Source of the DNA: Rikenella microfusus
GTDB taxonomy: Bacteria; Bacteroidota; Bacteroidia; Bacteroidales; VadinHA17
Direction of reading: 5' to 3'
Assembly (NCBI GenBank): GCA_020722575.1
Contig: DYKN01000016.1
Span: forward strand, 1-64,000
DNA: 64,000 nucleotides
Shown: piece by piece, positions 37,825 to 47,289 of the stretch
Layout of the letters: each line of letters starts with the position of its first letter
How positions within the stretch are numbered: position 1 is the first letter of the stretch
The notes under the pieces: generated by a model
The model's database searches: none
Told to the model about the DNA's origin: nothing
Seen by the model: the letters and a program-made list of their open reading frames with translations, nothing else
Program-made: the position numbers and the translations under genes

Positions 37825-39037
37825 TTGCAGGTTCTGTTATCTTTTCATCAATTTCATCAGCCGAAGCATCAACAGATGCAGCTTCCTTTTTATCCTGTTC
37901 CTGAATATACCTGCTGACACCCAGAATAGCTCCTATTGAAAAGCTCATTACCAGTACCGAAGTACGACCCCATGAAATCATTGGAAGAGTCTGGCCTGTA
38001 ACCGGCATCAGCCCTGTTGCAACAAGCATATTTATCATCGCCTGGACAACTATTATCAAAGTAAGACCAATCACCAGAAAAGCTGGAAAAGCCGTTACAC
38101 ATTTCCGGGCAATGGCAATACCTCTAAAGAGTAGTACCATGTATGCAAGAATCACGGGGATAGCTCCGAACAATAGCCCATATTCCTCTATTATAATTGC
38201 AAAAATAAAATCGGAATTTGATTGTGGCAACATATTACGCTGGGTACTTTTTCCTGGTGCCTTGCCAATCAATCCCCCCGTTGCAATTGCTATCTTTGCC
38301 TGAACAATCTGATAATCATCCTCCTGTGTGTCCTCTCCCTTAGAGAAATAATTTTCAATTCTATGCTTCCACACCTCAACCCTGTTATTATGCGGCCAGA
38401 TTACACTGATAACAAGCGCAAACAACAAAAGGGCAACAATGGCTAATCCAAGATATGCCAGAAGGAATTTTAGCGGAACCCTCCCCACAAAAAGAAGCAT
38501 TAAACTTATACCGAAAATCATTATTGCTGTTGAGAGGTTTTCAGTCAGAATCAGGAAGCAAACAACCGCCACAGGAATCATGAAATATTTTGAAACTTCT
38601 CTGAAATTCTTCAAATCATGCTGGGGTTGAGCAAGAGTTTTTGCCAGATAAATAATAAGTGCAACTTTTGCCAGATCTGACGATTGAAGGCGAAAACCCG
38701 TTCCGGGAATTACAATCCACCTTGTGGCTTCATTTATCCTGACTCCAACCAACAGGGTCAGGATAAGAAGTACTACCGAGCCAATCAGGAAAAGACCTGC
38801 AAGAGAATAGTAAATTTTGTAATCGAGACGGTGAATAACCACTATAATTACAAGTCCGATTATGAGCATTACAAGCTGGGTACGGAAGAAATAGGTTGTA
38901 TCTCCTCCGAATTTGGTATATGCCAGGCTTGCCGACGCACTATAAACAGCAAGGAGTGAATAAAACATAAAAAGAGCCACGAGTGCCCAGATCACCCTGT
39001 CACCTCTGAACGTATTTGATATCCACCCTCTGCTCAT
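37817..39037 (-). CDS. ftsW: septal peptidoglycan glycosyltransferase FtsW
   Basis: FtsW is the SEDS-family polymerase that makes septal glycan strands together with FtsI. The 406 residues form about ten membrane helices. The conserved extracytoplasmic segments include NNRVEVWKHRIENYFSKG, the GLIGKAPGKSTQRNMLPQSNSDFIFAIIIEE-type region (split here across helices) and LMPVTGQTLPMISWGRTS. The C-terminus is a charged cytoplasmic tail of about 30 residues. It lies between murD (12-base gap) and murG (overlap), as in the canonical cluster. Confidence 0.96.
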   Translation of the reverse strand: MSRGWISNTFRGDRVIWALVALFMFYSLLAVYSASASLAYTKFGGDTTYFFRTQLVMLIIGLVIIVVIHRLDYKIYYSLAGLFLIGSVVLLILTLLVGVRINEATRWIVIPGTGFRLQSSDLAKVALIIYLAKTLAQPQHDLKNFREVSKYFMIPVAVVCFLILTENLSTAIMIFGISLMLLFVGRVPLKFLLAYLGLAIVALLLFALVISVIWPHNNRVEVWKHRIENYFSKGEDTQEDDYQIVQAKIAIATGGLIGKAPGKSTQRNMLPQSNSDFIFAIIIEEYGLLFGAIPVILAYMVLLFRGIAIARKCVTAFPAFLVIGLTLIIVVQAMINMLVATGLMPVTGQTLPMISWGRTSVLVMSFSIGAILGVSRYIQEQDKKEAASVDASADEIDEKITEPANA

Positions 39038-39049
39038 ATAATATGTTTT

Positions 39050-40390
39050 TCAGAGGTTTCTGACAGCAGCTTTAAACTGCCTGCCTCTGTCTTCATAATT
39101 GTTGAATAGATCAAAACTGGCACAGGCTGGCGATAACAAAACAGTATCACCTCTGGATGCCAGATAATAAGCCGATCTTACAGCTTCTTCCATTGAGGTG
39201 GTCTCAACAATGACCGGGACTTTATCGGTAAAGGCCTCTTTTATTTTTCTGTTATCTTTCCCGAGGCAAACAATGGCCTTAACTTTTTGCTTGACCACAT
39301 CAAATAATTCAGAATAATCATTGCCCTTGTCAATCCCACCAGCAATCCATACCACACGGGTTTGCATACATTCGAGAGCATACCATGTTGAATTAACATT
39401 GGTAGCTTTTGAATCATTTATAAAATGTACCCCGTAAACAGTAATTACAGGTTCAAGTCTGTGCTCGACCCCCTGAAAGTCGGAAAGGCTTTCCCTGATA
39501 ATCTCCTTACGGATGTTCATTACTTTGCCTGCGATGGCTGCCGCCAGAGAGTTCAGTGTATTATGGCGGCCTTTTAGCGCAAGATCATGAATTGTCATAA
39601 GGCGGATTTTATTTTTATGATTTAGTATTATTTCATCTCCATCAATGTAAGCAGCCATGTTTTCTTTTTTCTCAGCCGAAAAAGGAAGAAGCGTTGCCTG
39701 CGGCTTCTTTCTGGAAATTTCCCTCATTATTACAGGATCATCATTCCAGTATATAAAAAAGTCAGATGAAGTCTGGTTCTGAATTATTCTTAATTTTGAA
39801 TCAATGTAATTCTGCATGTCATAACCATAACGATCGAGATGATCGGGGGTAATATTGAGCAACACAGCTATATCAGCTTTGAAATCAAACATTCCATCGA
39901 GCTGGAAACTGCTTAGTTCGATAACATGACAAGTATATTCTCCTTCAGCAACTGCCATTGCGAAACTGTTTCCAACATTACCTGCAAGAGACGCATTTAT
40001 TCCGGCCTTTCTGAGCATATGCCATATCAGGGTTGTTGTGGTTGTTTTTCCATTACTCCCTGTTACACAGATCTTTAATGCATCAGTAAACCTTCCTGCA
40101 AATTCTATTTCGGAAATGATCGGAATACCTTTCTCTTTTATCTCCTGTATCAAAGGCGATTTATCAGGAATTCCTGGACTCTTAATAATTTCTTCGGCAG
40201 CAAGTATAATATCTCTGCTATGGGTGCCCTCTTCGAAAGGGATATTATTTTTGACAAGCAATTCCCGATACTTAGGTTTTATCTGCCCGTTATCCGAAAC
40301 AAACGAATTCAGTCCTTTTTTTGCAGCCAGTACAGCCGAGCCTGTACCGCTTTCTCCTCCTCCCAGTATTACTATCTTTTTACCAGTCAT
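39050..40390 (-). CDS. murD: UDP-MurNAc-L-alanine:D-glutamate ligase
   Basis: MurD adds D-glutamate to UDP-MurNAc-L-Ala. The 446 residues contain the UDP-binding N-terminus VILGGGESGTGSAV, the P-loop VTGSNGKTTTTTLI at 109-122, the central-domain LNITPDHLDRYG and the C-terminal FINDSKATNVNSTWYAL segment. Its ATG and the last base of the mraY frame share one nucleotide, indicating tight coupling. All motifs are in place. Confidence 0.97.
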   Translation of the reverse strand: MTGKKIVILGGGESGTGSAVLAAKKGLNSFVSDNGQIKPKYRELLVKNNIPFEEGTHSRDIILAAEEIIKSPGIPDKSPLIQEIKEKGIPIISEIEFAGRFTDALKICVTGSNGKTTTTTLIWHMLRKAGINASLAGNVGNSFAMAVAEGEYTCHVIELSSFQLDGMFDFKADIAVLLNITPDHLDRYGYDMQNYIDSKLRIIQNQTSSDFFIYWNDDPVIMREISRKKPQATLLPFSAEKKENMAAYIDGDEIILNHKNKIRLMTIHDLALKGRHNTLNSLAAAIAGKVMNIRKEIIRESLSDFQGVEHRLEPVITVYGVHFINDSKATNVNSTWYALECMQTRVVWIAGGIDKGNDYSELFDVVKQKVKAIVCLGKDNRKIKEAFTDKVPVIVETTSMEEAVRSAYYLASRGDTVLLSPACASFDLFNNYEDRGRQFKAAVRNL

Positions 40391-41649
40391 TATCTTATCT
40401 TTAATGTTACAATACTAAAAACTGCAAGTATTATTGCCACAATCCAGAAACGAGTGACAATTTTTGGTTCGGGATATCCTTTTTTCTGGTAGTGATGATG
40501 AAGCGGAGACATAAGGAAAACCCTTCTCCCTTCACCGTATTTTCTTTTTGTATGTTTAAACCATGCAACCTGAATTACTACTGAAAGATTTTCAACCAGG
40601 AAGATGCCGCAAAGGACAGGAATCAGAAGTTCTTTTCTGATTACAATTGCAAAAACAGCTATTATGCCACCGAGGGCAAGACTCCCGGTATCACCCATAA
40701 ATACCTGTGCTGGATATGAATTATACCAGAGAAATCCAACTGTAGCCCCAATAAAGGCACTCGCAAAAATTACAAGTTCCTCAGAACCAGGGATATACAT
40801 TATATTCAGATATCTTGCATAAATAATATTGCTCGATACATAGGCAAGCACCCCAAGAGCAGCACCTGTTATTGCAGAAACTCCGGTAGCCAGACCGTCA
40901 AGGCCATCAGTAAGGTTAGCCCCGTTTGAAACAGCAGTAATTATGAATATTACTATAAGCACAAATACTATCCATGTAAGAGGCTGCCTGAGAGGTTCAC
41001 CAACAAATGAAACCAACCACCTGTAGTCGAACTCGTTATTCTTTACAAATGGAATTGTCGTTTTCGTAGATTTTCTTTCAATGTTTACTTCTTTCAGCTG
41101 TGATGAAACCACAGGAGATGTTTCATACGATTCGATTTTCTCAACCGACATGGTTGAAGGTATCTTTACTCTTTCAACAATTATTACATCGTCGCTGAAA
41201 AAAAAGACCAATCCTACAATTAAGCCCAGTCCAACCTGTCCGGCAATTTTAAACTTTCCTGCAAGCCCTGCTTTGTTTTTCTTGAAGATTTTTATGTAAT
41301 CATCGAGGAATCCCATAAAAGCAAGCCAGAGGGTTGTAATGAGCATAAGAATGATATAGATATTATCGAGCTTTGCAAAAAGCACTGCAGGCACAACAAT
41401 GGAAGTAATAATAATTATTCCTCCCATTGAGGGGGTACCCTCTTTGCGGTACTGTCCTTCAAGTCCGAGGTTCCTTACAACCTCACCAATCTGTTTCTCC
41501 TGAAGATATCGGATAATCCTCTTGCCTATCAGGAGTGAAATGAACAGGGAAGTAATAACAGATGCTGCCGACCTGAAAGAGATATACTGGAATACACCAG
41601 CACCTGGCACGTTGAGTGAATCGAGATATTTAAAAAGATAATAAAGCAT
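40390..41649 (-). CDS. mraY: phospho-MurNAc-pentapeptide translocase MraY
   Basis: MraY transfers phospho-MurNAc-pentapeptide to undecaprenyl phosphate to make lipid I. The 419-residue polytopic protein has about ten helices and the catalytic aspartate regions DDYIKI and [12 protein letters not shown], plus the C-terminal [11 protein letters not shown] histidine motif. A hydrophilic stretch of about 50 residues (roughly 155-205) between helices makes it longer than the E. coli enzyme; insertions here are usual in Bacteroidota. It follows murE by five bases. Confidence 0.97.
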   Translation of the reverse strand: MLYYLFKYLDSLNVPGAGVFQYISFRSAASVITSLFISLLIGKRIIRYLQEKQIGEVVRNLGLEGQYRKEGTPSMGGIIIITSIVVPAVLFAKLDNIYIILMLITTLWLAFMGFLDDYIKIFKKNKAGLAGKFKIAGQVGLGLIVGLVFFFSDDVIIVERVKIPSTMSVEKIESYETSPVVSSQLKEVNIERKSTKTTIPFVKNNEFDYRWLVSFVGEPLRQPLTWIVFVLIVIFIITAVSNGANLTDGLDGLATGVSAITGAALGVLAYVSSNIIYARYLNIMYIPGSEELVIFASAFIGATVGFLWYNSYPAQVFMGDTGSLALGGIIAVFAIVIRKELLIPVLCGIFLVENLSVVIQVAWFKHTKRKYGEGRRVFLMSPLHHHYQKKGYPEPKIVTRFWIVAIILAVFSIVTLKIR

Positions 41650-41654
41650 AAATA

Positions 41655-43115
41655 TTATTTTTTTTCTGACAGTGCTTTTGAAAGCTCTTCCCTGTCGTCA
41701 AAATGATATCTGACACCTTTTATTTCCTGGTATGGTTCATGTCCTTTCCCTGCAATCAGTATTACATCGTCGTTTTCAGCAAGCATTACTGCGGTTTTTA
41801 TTGCTTCCCTTCTATCGGTTATTCTTATCACACCCGGTCGCTGGGCATCATTCAGTCCGGCTTCCATTTCGTCAATTATCCTGTCAGGATCTTCGCTACG
41901 CGGGTTATCAGAAGTAAGAATAACTCTGTCACTACCCGATGCACAGATGGAAGCCATTAGTGGTCTTTTAGTCCTGTCTCGATCACCTCCTGCGCCAACA
42001 ACCGTAATAAGTTTTCCTTTCCCCTGTCTAATTCTATTTATTGTTTCAATAACATTGACAAGTGCATCAGGTGTATGGGCATAGTCAACAATACCTGTAA
42101 TACCAGTATGGCCTTTTATAATTTCGAGTCTTCCTGGAACAGGCAACAAACCACTGAGAATAGTAAGAGCCCTCATTCGGTCTACTCCGAGGAGTACAGA
42201 AGCAGCATATACCGCCAGAAGATTGGAAGCATTAAAATCACCTATTAAATGCGTCCAAACCTCCTTACCGTCAATTCTCAATTGCATACCATCAAGTCCC
42301 TGTTCTATCACTGCAGCCCTGAAATCGGCAATCCCCCTTGTTGAAAAAGTATATTTTGCAGCCTTACAATTTTGTACCATGATCCCTGAATTTCTGTCGT
42401 CGGCATTTACCAGTGCAAATGCATCTGCATCAAGCGAATCAAAGAATGCCTTTTTGGCATTACGGTAATTCTCAAAGGTCAGGTGATAATCAAGATGATC
42501 ATGGGTAAGATTTGTAAAAATTGCTCCTGCATATCTAAGTCCATGTATCCTCTTCTGATCAACAGAATGTGAACTTACTTCCATAAAAACATGTGTACAG
42601 CCGTTTTTTACCATTTCAGCCAAAAGCCTGTTTAGCTGAACGGGATCAGGAGTTGTGTGTGTTGCAGGATATTTTTTATCAACCACATAATTACAAACTG
42701 TCGAAAAAAGCCCTGATTTGTAGCCCAGACCTGTGAAAAGTTTATATAGAAGGGTTGCAATTGTTGTTTTTCCGTTTGTCCCCGTAACTCCGGTAAGTAT
42801 TATTCTGCTGGATGGGTTTCCGAAGAAATTTGATGCTGCAGTACCTGCAGCAGTGCTTGTATCGGATACTTTTATATAAGTAACCCCTTTTACAAACGAC
42901 TCAGGCATCACTGAACAAATAACCGCAATTGCCCCTGCTTTAATAGCTTCCCTGATAAAAAGATGTCCGTCACTCTTTGTACCTTTCATAGCAATGAACA
43001 GGGATCGGGGAGAGATATTTCGTGAATCAATGGAAATTTCTGAAATATCAATCGAGATATCCCCATATATTTCAAGTACATCAATACCTGCTAAAATTTC
43101 ATTCAGTTTCTTCAT
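41655..43115 (-). CDS. murE: UDP-MurNAc-tripeptide synthetase MurE
   Basis: MurE adds the third amino acid of the stem peptide. I choose ATG 43115 (486 residues), two bases after the ftsI stop; a TTG at 43121 would add two residues. The ATP loop [15 protein letters not shown], the central [10 protein letters not shown] and the substrate-selecting motif DNPR (in [14 protein letters not shown]) are present. In the family DNPR predicts meso-diaminopimelate as the added residue, which fits Bacteroidota wall chemistry. It lies between ftsI and mraY. Confidence 0.96.
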   Translation of the reverse strand: MKKLNEILAGIDVLEIYGDISIDISEISIDSRNISPRSLFIAMKGTKSDGHLFIREAIKAGAIAVICSVMPESFVKGVTYIKVSDTSTAAGTAASNFFGNPSSRIILTGVTGTNGKTTIATLLYKLFTGLGYKSGLFSTVCNYVVDKKYPATHTTPDPVQLNRLLAEMVKNGCTHVFMEVSSHSVDQKRIHGLRYAGAIFTNLTHDHLDYHLTFENYRNAKKAFFDSLDADAFALVNADDRNSGIMVQNCKAAKYTFSTRGIADFRAAVIEQGLDGMQLRIDGKEVWTHLIGDFNASNLLAVYAASVLLGVDRMRALTILSGLLPVPGRLEIIKGHTGITGIVDYAHTPDALVNVIETINRIRQGKGKLITVVGAGGDRDRTKRPLMASICASGSDRVILTSDNPRSEDPDRIIDEMEAGLNDAQRPGVIRITDRREAIKTAVMLAENDDVILIAGKGHEPYQEIKGVRYHFDDREELSKALSEKK

Positions 43116-43117
43116 AT

Positions 43118-45235
43118 TCAAACACCTAAATCAAGTGATACAATCATTCCATTCTGTAACCGGGTACCATGTTCCGGATATTGTTTCTTAACTCTTCCCC
43201 TCCCCTGAAATTCTGTTCTCAAACCCATAGATTCGAGAAGATAAAGTGCATCTCTCAGCGTCATGCCTCTTACATCAGGCAAAAGTTCATCCTGTACTTT
43301 CAGAGGTATTATTTTTATCATCTCACTTTCTTCTCTTGTAACAACCCATGAATCGGAACCGTCTCTTGAATATTTGATATCCAAACCCCTGCATATTGTG
43401 CGTATGTCATCTGAGAATCCGTTTCCGAGATCAGGCATCGCGGGAGAAGTCCCTTCTTCTTGAACAGGGGTAAACTCTTTGAAAAAATATGTGGAATAAA
43501 CTTTATCAGCAATTTCTCTGAAAACAGGGCCAGCTACGAGATTCCCGTAATACACTGAGCTTGAAGGTGAGTTGACCACAACGATGCATGAAAAAAGGGG
43601 CTCTTCTGCAGGAAAGTAACCAACAAATGATGCCTGGTAATAAACTCTTGATCCGGTTTTGTAGCCTTTATTCTCAAGTGCAATTTGTGCTGTGCCTGTC
43701 TTTCCGGCAATTTTAAAGGCTGCCCCTCGCAGGTTTGTAGCTGTACCGTGTTCAACAACTCCTTCAAGCATTTTCCTGGCCTTCTTTATTGTTCTTGATG
43801 AAGCAATCGAATGGCTGATAACCTCAGGATTAAATCTTCTGATCACATTACCATTTCGCCTGATTTCTTTAACAAACCTGGGTTTCATCATTTTCCCGCC
43901 ATTTGCAACAGCATTATAAAAGGTAAGAATCTGTAAGGGCGTAAGTCTGACCTCATAACCATGCGAAATCATCGGAAGCGACAGACCTGACCAAAGCTTA
44001 TCTCCAGGGCGTCGGATGAAAGGGTCCCCTTCACCAGGTATCTGAAGATTAAGTTTCTGATCCAGTTTCATCGAACGAAGCCGTTCAATAAGAGCTCCGG
44101 GATTATCTTTGTAATGCTGGTAAATCAATCTGGAAGTACCCACATTCGAGGATTTCTCAAACACCTCTTTCACTGTAATCCTGCCATATCCTCCCTCTTT
44201 TGTATCTCTGATAACCTTGTTGTAAAACCTTACTGCTCCGTTACCAGTATCAACAATATCGTTCGTGTCAGCTACTCCATCTTCCAATGCTGCCATCAGC
44301 ACTGGCAGTTTAAAAGTAGAACCAGGTTCAGTGCTTTCACCAACGGCATAATTGTACACTTCCAGAAAATCGCCACTTTCTGTCTTTTTAAGGTTTCCAA
44401 TAGCCTTAATATCACCGGTAGCAACCTCCATCAGAACTGCACAACCATGATCTGCATTAAATTTTCTGAGCTGGTTTTTAAGAGCCGTAGTTGCTACATC
44501 CTGCAGCTCTACATCAATGGTTGTAACGACATCATTACCATCTTTCGGGTCAATACTACCTGCATTATTAACTGGTATCCAGTCTCCCCCCGTAAGACGT
44601 TGTTTCAGTACTTTCCCGTTCTTACCAGCAAGTTCACGGTTGAAAGCACCTTCAATTCCAACTCTTGTGCCATCAGGATTTTTAGAAATATAACCCAGAG
44701 TTCGGACAGCAAGATCTCCGTTCAAAAATATCCTTTTATTCTCGGGCTGTGCAATAAGACCTCCCCTATATTGCCCTTCCCGGAACAATGGCAACTCTCG
44801 CAGATTTTTCAGCATCTCATAGTCAACCCCCCTTCTAATAAGCAAATACCTCTCCCCTTTCTTTCTTTCATTTGTAAGAAGGGATTTCCATGCGGAGGCA
44901 GATCGAATACCAGCTACCTTTGCAAGGCCGGTACATAATCCGTCGATGTTTTTCTTCCATAACTCCGGTGGCATACCAGTGCTTCTGGTATCCATATATA
45001 CAGAATAATACGGTATTGAACTAACCAGTAACCGTCCATCGCTGGCAAGAATATTCCCTCTTGTTGCTCTGACCTCATCAGTTCTATAAACATATTTCTC
45101 ACCAAGCGATTCCCATTTATTTCTCTCAACCGATTGCATTATGATAATCCTGACAAGCAATATTACCGCCAGGATAATCATTATAATGTATATAATGCCG
45201 CTTCTCCATATTATTTCATCTCTCACCGACATCAT
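43118..45235 (-). CDS. ftsI: septal penicillin-binding protein FtsI (PBP3) with PASTA domain
   Basis: FtsI is the class B transpeptidase of the septum, partner of FtsW. The 705 residues comprise a short cytoplasmic tail, one membrane helix (about 11-32), a dimerisation/pedestal region, and the transpeptidase domain. Ser306 lies in STFK, followed by KSSNVGTS and KTGTAQ. The C-terminus (about 580-705) holds a weak and a clear PASTA-type repeat (LLPDVRGMTLRDALYLLESMG). PASTA-bearing FtsI is known in Bacteroidota. Two consecutive ATG codons (45235 and 45232) could start it; the first abuts the ftsL stop. Confidence 0.95.
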   Translation of the reverse strand: MMSVRDEIIWRSGIIYIIMIILAVILLVRIIIMQSVERNKWESLGEKYVYRTDEVRATRGNILASDGRLLVSSIPYYSVYMDTRSTGMPPELWKKNIDGLCTGLAKVAGIRSASAWKSLLTNERKKGERYLLIRRGVDYEMLKNLRELPLFREGQYRGGLIAQPENKRIFLNGDLAVRTLGYISKNPDGTRVGIEGAFNRELAGKNGKVLKQRLTGGDWIPVNNAGSIDPKDGNDVVTTIDVELQDVATTALKNQLRKFNADHGCAVLMEVATGDIKAIGNLKKTESGDFLEVYNYAVGESTEPGSTFKLPVLMAALEDGVADTNDIVDTGNGAVRFYNKVIRDTKEGGYGRITVKEVFEKSSNVGTSRLIYQHYKDNPGALIERLRSMKLDQKLNLQIPGEGDPFIRRPGDKLWSGLSLPMISHGYEVRLTPLQILTFYNAVANGGKMMKPRFVKEIRRNGNVIRRFNPEVISHSIASSRTIKKARKMLEGVVEHGTATNLRGAAFKIAGKTGTAQIALENKGYKTGSRVYYQASFVGYFPAEEPLFSCIVVVNSPSSSVYYGNLVAGPVFREIADKVYSTYFFKEFTPVQEEGTSPAMPDLGNGFSDDIRTICRGLDIKYSRDGSDSWVVTREESEMIKIIPLKVQDELLPDVRGMTLRDALYLLESMGLRTEFQGRGRVKKQYPEHGTRLQNGMIVSLDLGV

Positions 45236-45592
45236 TTACCTCCTTATAATTAACTTATATGGTGGTTCCCTGAGTTCTTCAAGTTCAAGGTTCCTCTGAT
45301 GTATCTGCCTGACAATTTCCGACCTTCGTGTTGCATTCATCAATCTCGCTGAAGTTGAAAGAGATTCCGCTCTGAGTTCCCTCACTTCCTTCTGAAGCCT
45401 GGAAATTTCCCTGACTAATTTCTCGGCATGAAACCTGCTTGCAATGTAAACCGCTCCCAGAAAAGTCAGCAAAAAGAAAAGCCCAAGATTTTTAAGGACT
45501 ATCTTGTCGGAAATCATGCTTCCACTAAGAAGTTCCTTAAAAAGACTCCCCGATCCCTTCTTAACGCTCCTTTTTTTGTCCTTTTCAGGCAT
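45236..45592 (-). CDS. ftsL: FtsL-like division protein
   Basis: The small protein (118 residues from ATG 45592; a GTG at 45598 is an alternative) has a basic cytoplasmic tail, a single helix at about 38-58 (LGLFFLLTFLGAVYIASRF), and then a heptad-patterned coiled coil (LVREISRLQKEVRELRAES). This is the FtsL plan. Primary sequence is poorly conserved in the family, so the call relies on topology and its place between rsmH and ftsI. It would form a complex with FtsQ and a FtsB-like protein and help activate FtsWI. Confidence 0.82.
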   Translation of the reverse strand: MPEKDKKRSVKKGSGSLFKELLSGSMISDKIVLKNLGLFFLLTFLGAVYIASRFHAEKLVREISRLQKEVRELRAESLSTSARLMNATRRSEIVRQIHQRNLELEELREPPYKLIIRR

Positions 45593-45604
45593 TGTCACTG
45601 ATCA

Positions 45605-46501
45605 TTAAATTTTTTCAGCAATTCTGAGTTTTGCGCTTCTTGATCTTTTATTTATCATTGTCTCCTCCCTGCCGGGTATGATTGCTTTTTTTGTTACAGG
45701 CTTAAACAAAAGTTCCGGATTACCAAAGAAATCTTTTCTTACTTCACCCGTAAAATTTCCTGCCCTGATAAAATTTTTTACAAGCCGATCTTCAAGTGAA
45801 TGATATGTTATAATAACAAGCCGGCCACCTGATTTGAGAAGTTCGCCCGATTGAAGCAAAAGTTCTTTAAGGGAATCAATTTCCCTGTTTACGGCAATTC
45901 TTATTGCCTGAAAAAGTTTGGCATAAAACTTATGTTTTTGTGTCCCAGGAACAAGTTCCTCAGTAGCTCTGATCAGATCACCTGCCGTAACCAGAGGTGC
46001 TTTTTCTCTTGCACTAACAATAGCTGCAGCAATCCTGCCCGCCCTCTGTAACTCGCCATACTCAGCAAAAATTCCAGCCAGTTCTTCTTCTTTCAATCTG
46101 GCAAGCAAATCTGATGCCTTTATCGACATTCCCTTACTCATCCTCATATCAAGCTCATTATCAAAACGAAATGAAAATCCTCTTGAAGGATCATCGAACT
46201 GATGAAATGACACCCCCAGATCTGCTATTATCCCATCAACAGCACTAATTCCAAGAAACCTGAGATTGTTACGTAGAAACCTGTAATTCTGGTTCAGGAA
46301 TGTAAACCGGCTGTCATCAATCCGATTGACAGCCGCATCCTCATCAACATCGAAAGCAATAAGACGACCTGTGGTAAGATATTTCAGAATTTCACGCGAA
46401 TGGCCTCCCCCGCCAAAAGTTGCATCAACATATATGCCGTCAGGCCGGATATTCAGCCCTCTGATACTCTCATCCAGCAAAGCAGGTACATGATAAACCA
46501 T
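45605..46501 (-). CDS. rsmH: 16S rRNA (cytosine1402-N4)-methyltransferase RsmH (MraW)
   Basis: RsmH methylates C1402 in the P-site region of 16S rRNA. The 298 residues start with YHVPALLDESIRGL, then the SAM-binding VDATFGGGGHSREIL (27-41), DLGVSFHQFDDPSRGFSFR, and end with LVIITYHSLEDRLVKNF and RSAKLRIAEK. Length is slightly below that of E. coli. It directly abuts mraZ (start at the base following the mraZ stop on this strand), the standard order at the head of dcw clusters. Confidence 0.97.
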   Translation of the reverse strand: MVYHVPALLDESIRGLNIRPDGIYVDATFGGGGHSREILKYLTTGRLIAFDVDEDAAVNRIDDSRFTFLNQNYRFLRNNLRFLGISAVDGIIADLGVSFHQFDDPSRGFSFRFDNELDMRMSKGMSIKASDLLARLKEEELAGIFAEYGELQRAGRIAAAIVSAREKAPLVTAGDLIRATEELVPGTQKHKFYAKLFQAIRIAVNREIDSLKELLLQSGELLKSGGRLVIITYHSLEDRLVKNFIRAGNFTGEVRKDFFGNPELLFKPVTKKAIIPGREETMINKRSRSAKLRIAEKI

Positions 46502-46963
46502 CTATTCCTGATTTAACTTATTACCCAGAAGTTTCTCAGCCAGCCCTGCAAATTCATCAGGTTTCATCTCAATTCCTTCATACCTCTTCACATCCCATAT
46601 CTCAATGCGGCCGTCCTGACCTGCAAGAACAATATCCCTGTCAATACCGGCTATATCAAGCAACCGTTTAGGTATCAGAATCCTGTTACTACTGTCAAGA
46701 GTTACTTCAGCAGTCCCTTTAAAAAAATTCCTTATAAAAAGATTATGCTCCCTGTTATAAGGGTTAATCCTGTTTCTGATCCGATCAAGCTGAAGATTCC
46801 AGTCGTCAATCGTATAAAGAACCAGACATTGCTCAAAAATATCCCGTCTTACCACAAACTGTTCAGATGAACCTGGCGGCATCTGCTTCTTGAAAGCAGC
46901 AGGAAAGATAAACCTCCCTTTGGAATCAAGCCTGCATTGATAATCACCAATGAATGTGGCCAT
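46502..46963 (-). CDS. mraZ: transcriptional regulator MraZ
   Basis: MraZ is an AbrB-like DNA-binding protein that in E. coli represses its own dcw operon through direct repeats of TGGGN spaced by five bases. The 153 residues contain the two swapped-hairpin MraZ motifs, LDSKGRFIFPAAFKKQ (about 13-28) and LDSSNRILIPKRLLD (about 93-107), each with the D-x-x-x-R core. It heads the dcw cluster, and four matching boxes lie 43-77 bases upstream of its ATG. It ends in TAG. Confidence 0.97.
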   Translation of the reverse strand: MATFIGDYQCRLDSKGRFIFPAAFKKQMPPGSSEQFVVRRDIFEQCLVLYTIDDWNLQLDRIRNRINPYNREHNLFIRNFFKGTAEVTLDSSNRILIPKRLLDIAGIDRDIVLAGQDGRIEIWDVKRYEGIEMKPDEFAGLAEKLLGNKLNQE

Positions 46964-47005
46964 AATCGGTTTAAATATTTCAAATTGCTAAAATAAATAA
47001 AAAAA

Positions 47006-47040
47006 TCCACTTTACTCCACTTTATCCCATTTTTTTCCAC
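47006..47040 (-). promoter_or_regulatory. MraZ operator: four RTGGR boxes at 10-bp period
   Basis: On the minus strand the boxes read, towards mraZ, GTGGA (47040-47036), ATGGG (47030-47026), GTGGA (47020-47016) and GTGGA (47010-47006). Each starts exactly 10 bases after the last, separated by five A/T-rich bases. The known MraZ site consists of TGGGN repeats with five-base spacers, so arrangement, spacing and position upstream of mraZ all agree. Binding is not shown. Confidence 0.8.
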
Positions 47041-47041
47041 A

Positions 47042-47067
47042 ATTGTTAATAACTTTTTATTAACAAT
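47042..47067. repeat. perfect 9-bp inverted repeat next to the MraZ boxes
   Basis: ATTGTTAAT at 47042-47050 is mirrored by ATTAACAAT at 47059-47067 with eight bases between. It begins one base from the outermost MraZ box. It has the size of a dimeric repressor/activator site, but could also be a weak hairpin; there is no T run that would make it a terminator. Confidence 0.5.
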
Positions 47068-47205
47068 CATTAATCCATAAATCTTTTACCATGCTACAGG
47101 AGACATTGCAGCTGCAACAACTATTCCCATTTTTCTCATTTACTGCATATTAGCTGATCAGTCAGGCTTATCTCGAGACATCTCGATTTTGTAAGGTAAT
47201 TGAAC

Positions 47206-47236
47206 AAAAAAAAACCTGAACTTTAAGGTTACAGGT
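47206..47236 (-). terminator. intrinsic-terminator-like hairpin facing mraZ
   Basis: On the minus strand ACCTG-T-AAC (one bulged base) pairs with GTTCAGGT across a CTTAAA loop and is followed directly by nine T residues. This is the form of a Rho-independent terminator for transcripts heading toward mraZ. No gene on that strand ends here, so it is either an attenuator in a long mraZ leader or a block to antisense transcription. Confidence 0.5.
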
Positions 47237-47251
47237 ATTTTGATTTTTGAT

Positions 47252-47259
47252 TAAATTTG
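47252..47259 (+). promoter_or_regulatory. candidate -7 element for the acyltransferase pair
   Basis: TAAATTTG, an exact TAnnTTTG match 30 bases before the ATG at 47290. The nearest TTTG upstream (47239-47242) is only nine bases away, too close to be the -33 element. Confidence 0.4.
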
Positions 47260-47289
47260 TAATTACTCATAATATTTTGGGTATTGAAT

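Larger units (their letters stand above)
46964..47289 (+). other. divergent intergenic region between mraZ and the acyltransferase gene
   Basis: This stretch of 326 bases contains no gene. From the mraZ side it holds four MraZ-type boxes (47006-47040), a perfect 9-bp inverted repeat (47042-47067), a 12-bp palindrome TTGCAGCTGCAA (47106-47117), a direct repeat TCTCGA in 47170-47186, a hairpin with a T run facing mraZ (47206-47236) and a TAAATTTG promoter element for the plus-strand gene (47252-47259). I find no clear TAnnTTTG promoter for mraZ itself. Confidence 0.7.

Noticed and set aside
41035..41190. Hydrophilic insertion in MraY as a foreign insertion
   Set aside because: MraY proteins of Bacteroidota commonly carry extra sequence at this place; the frame and flanking helices are intact.
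44114..44938. 274-codon open frame on the plus strand
   Set aside because: It lies wholly antisense inside ftsI, has no recognisable motif, and is explained by the composition of the coding strand.
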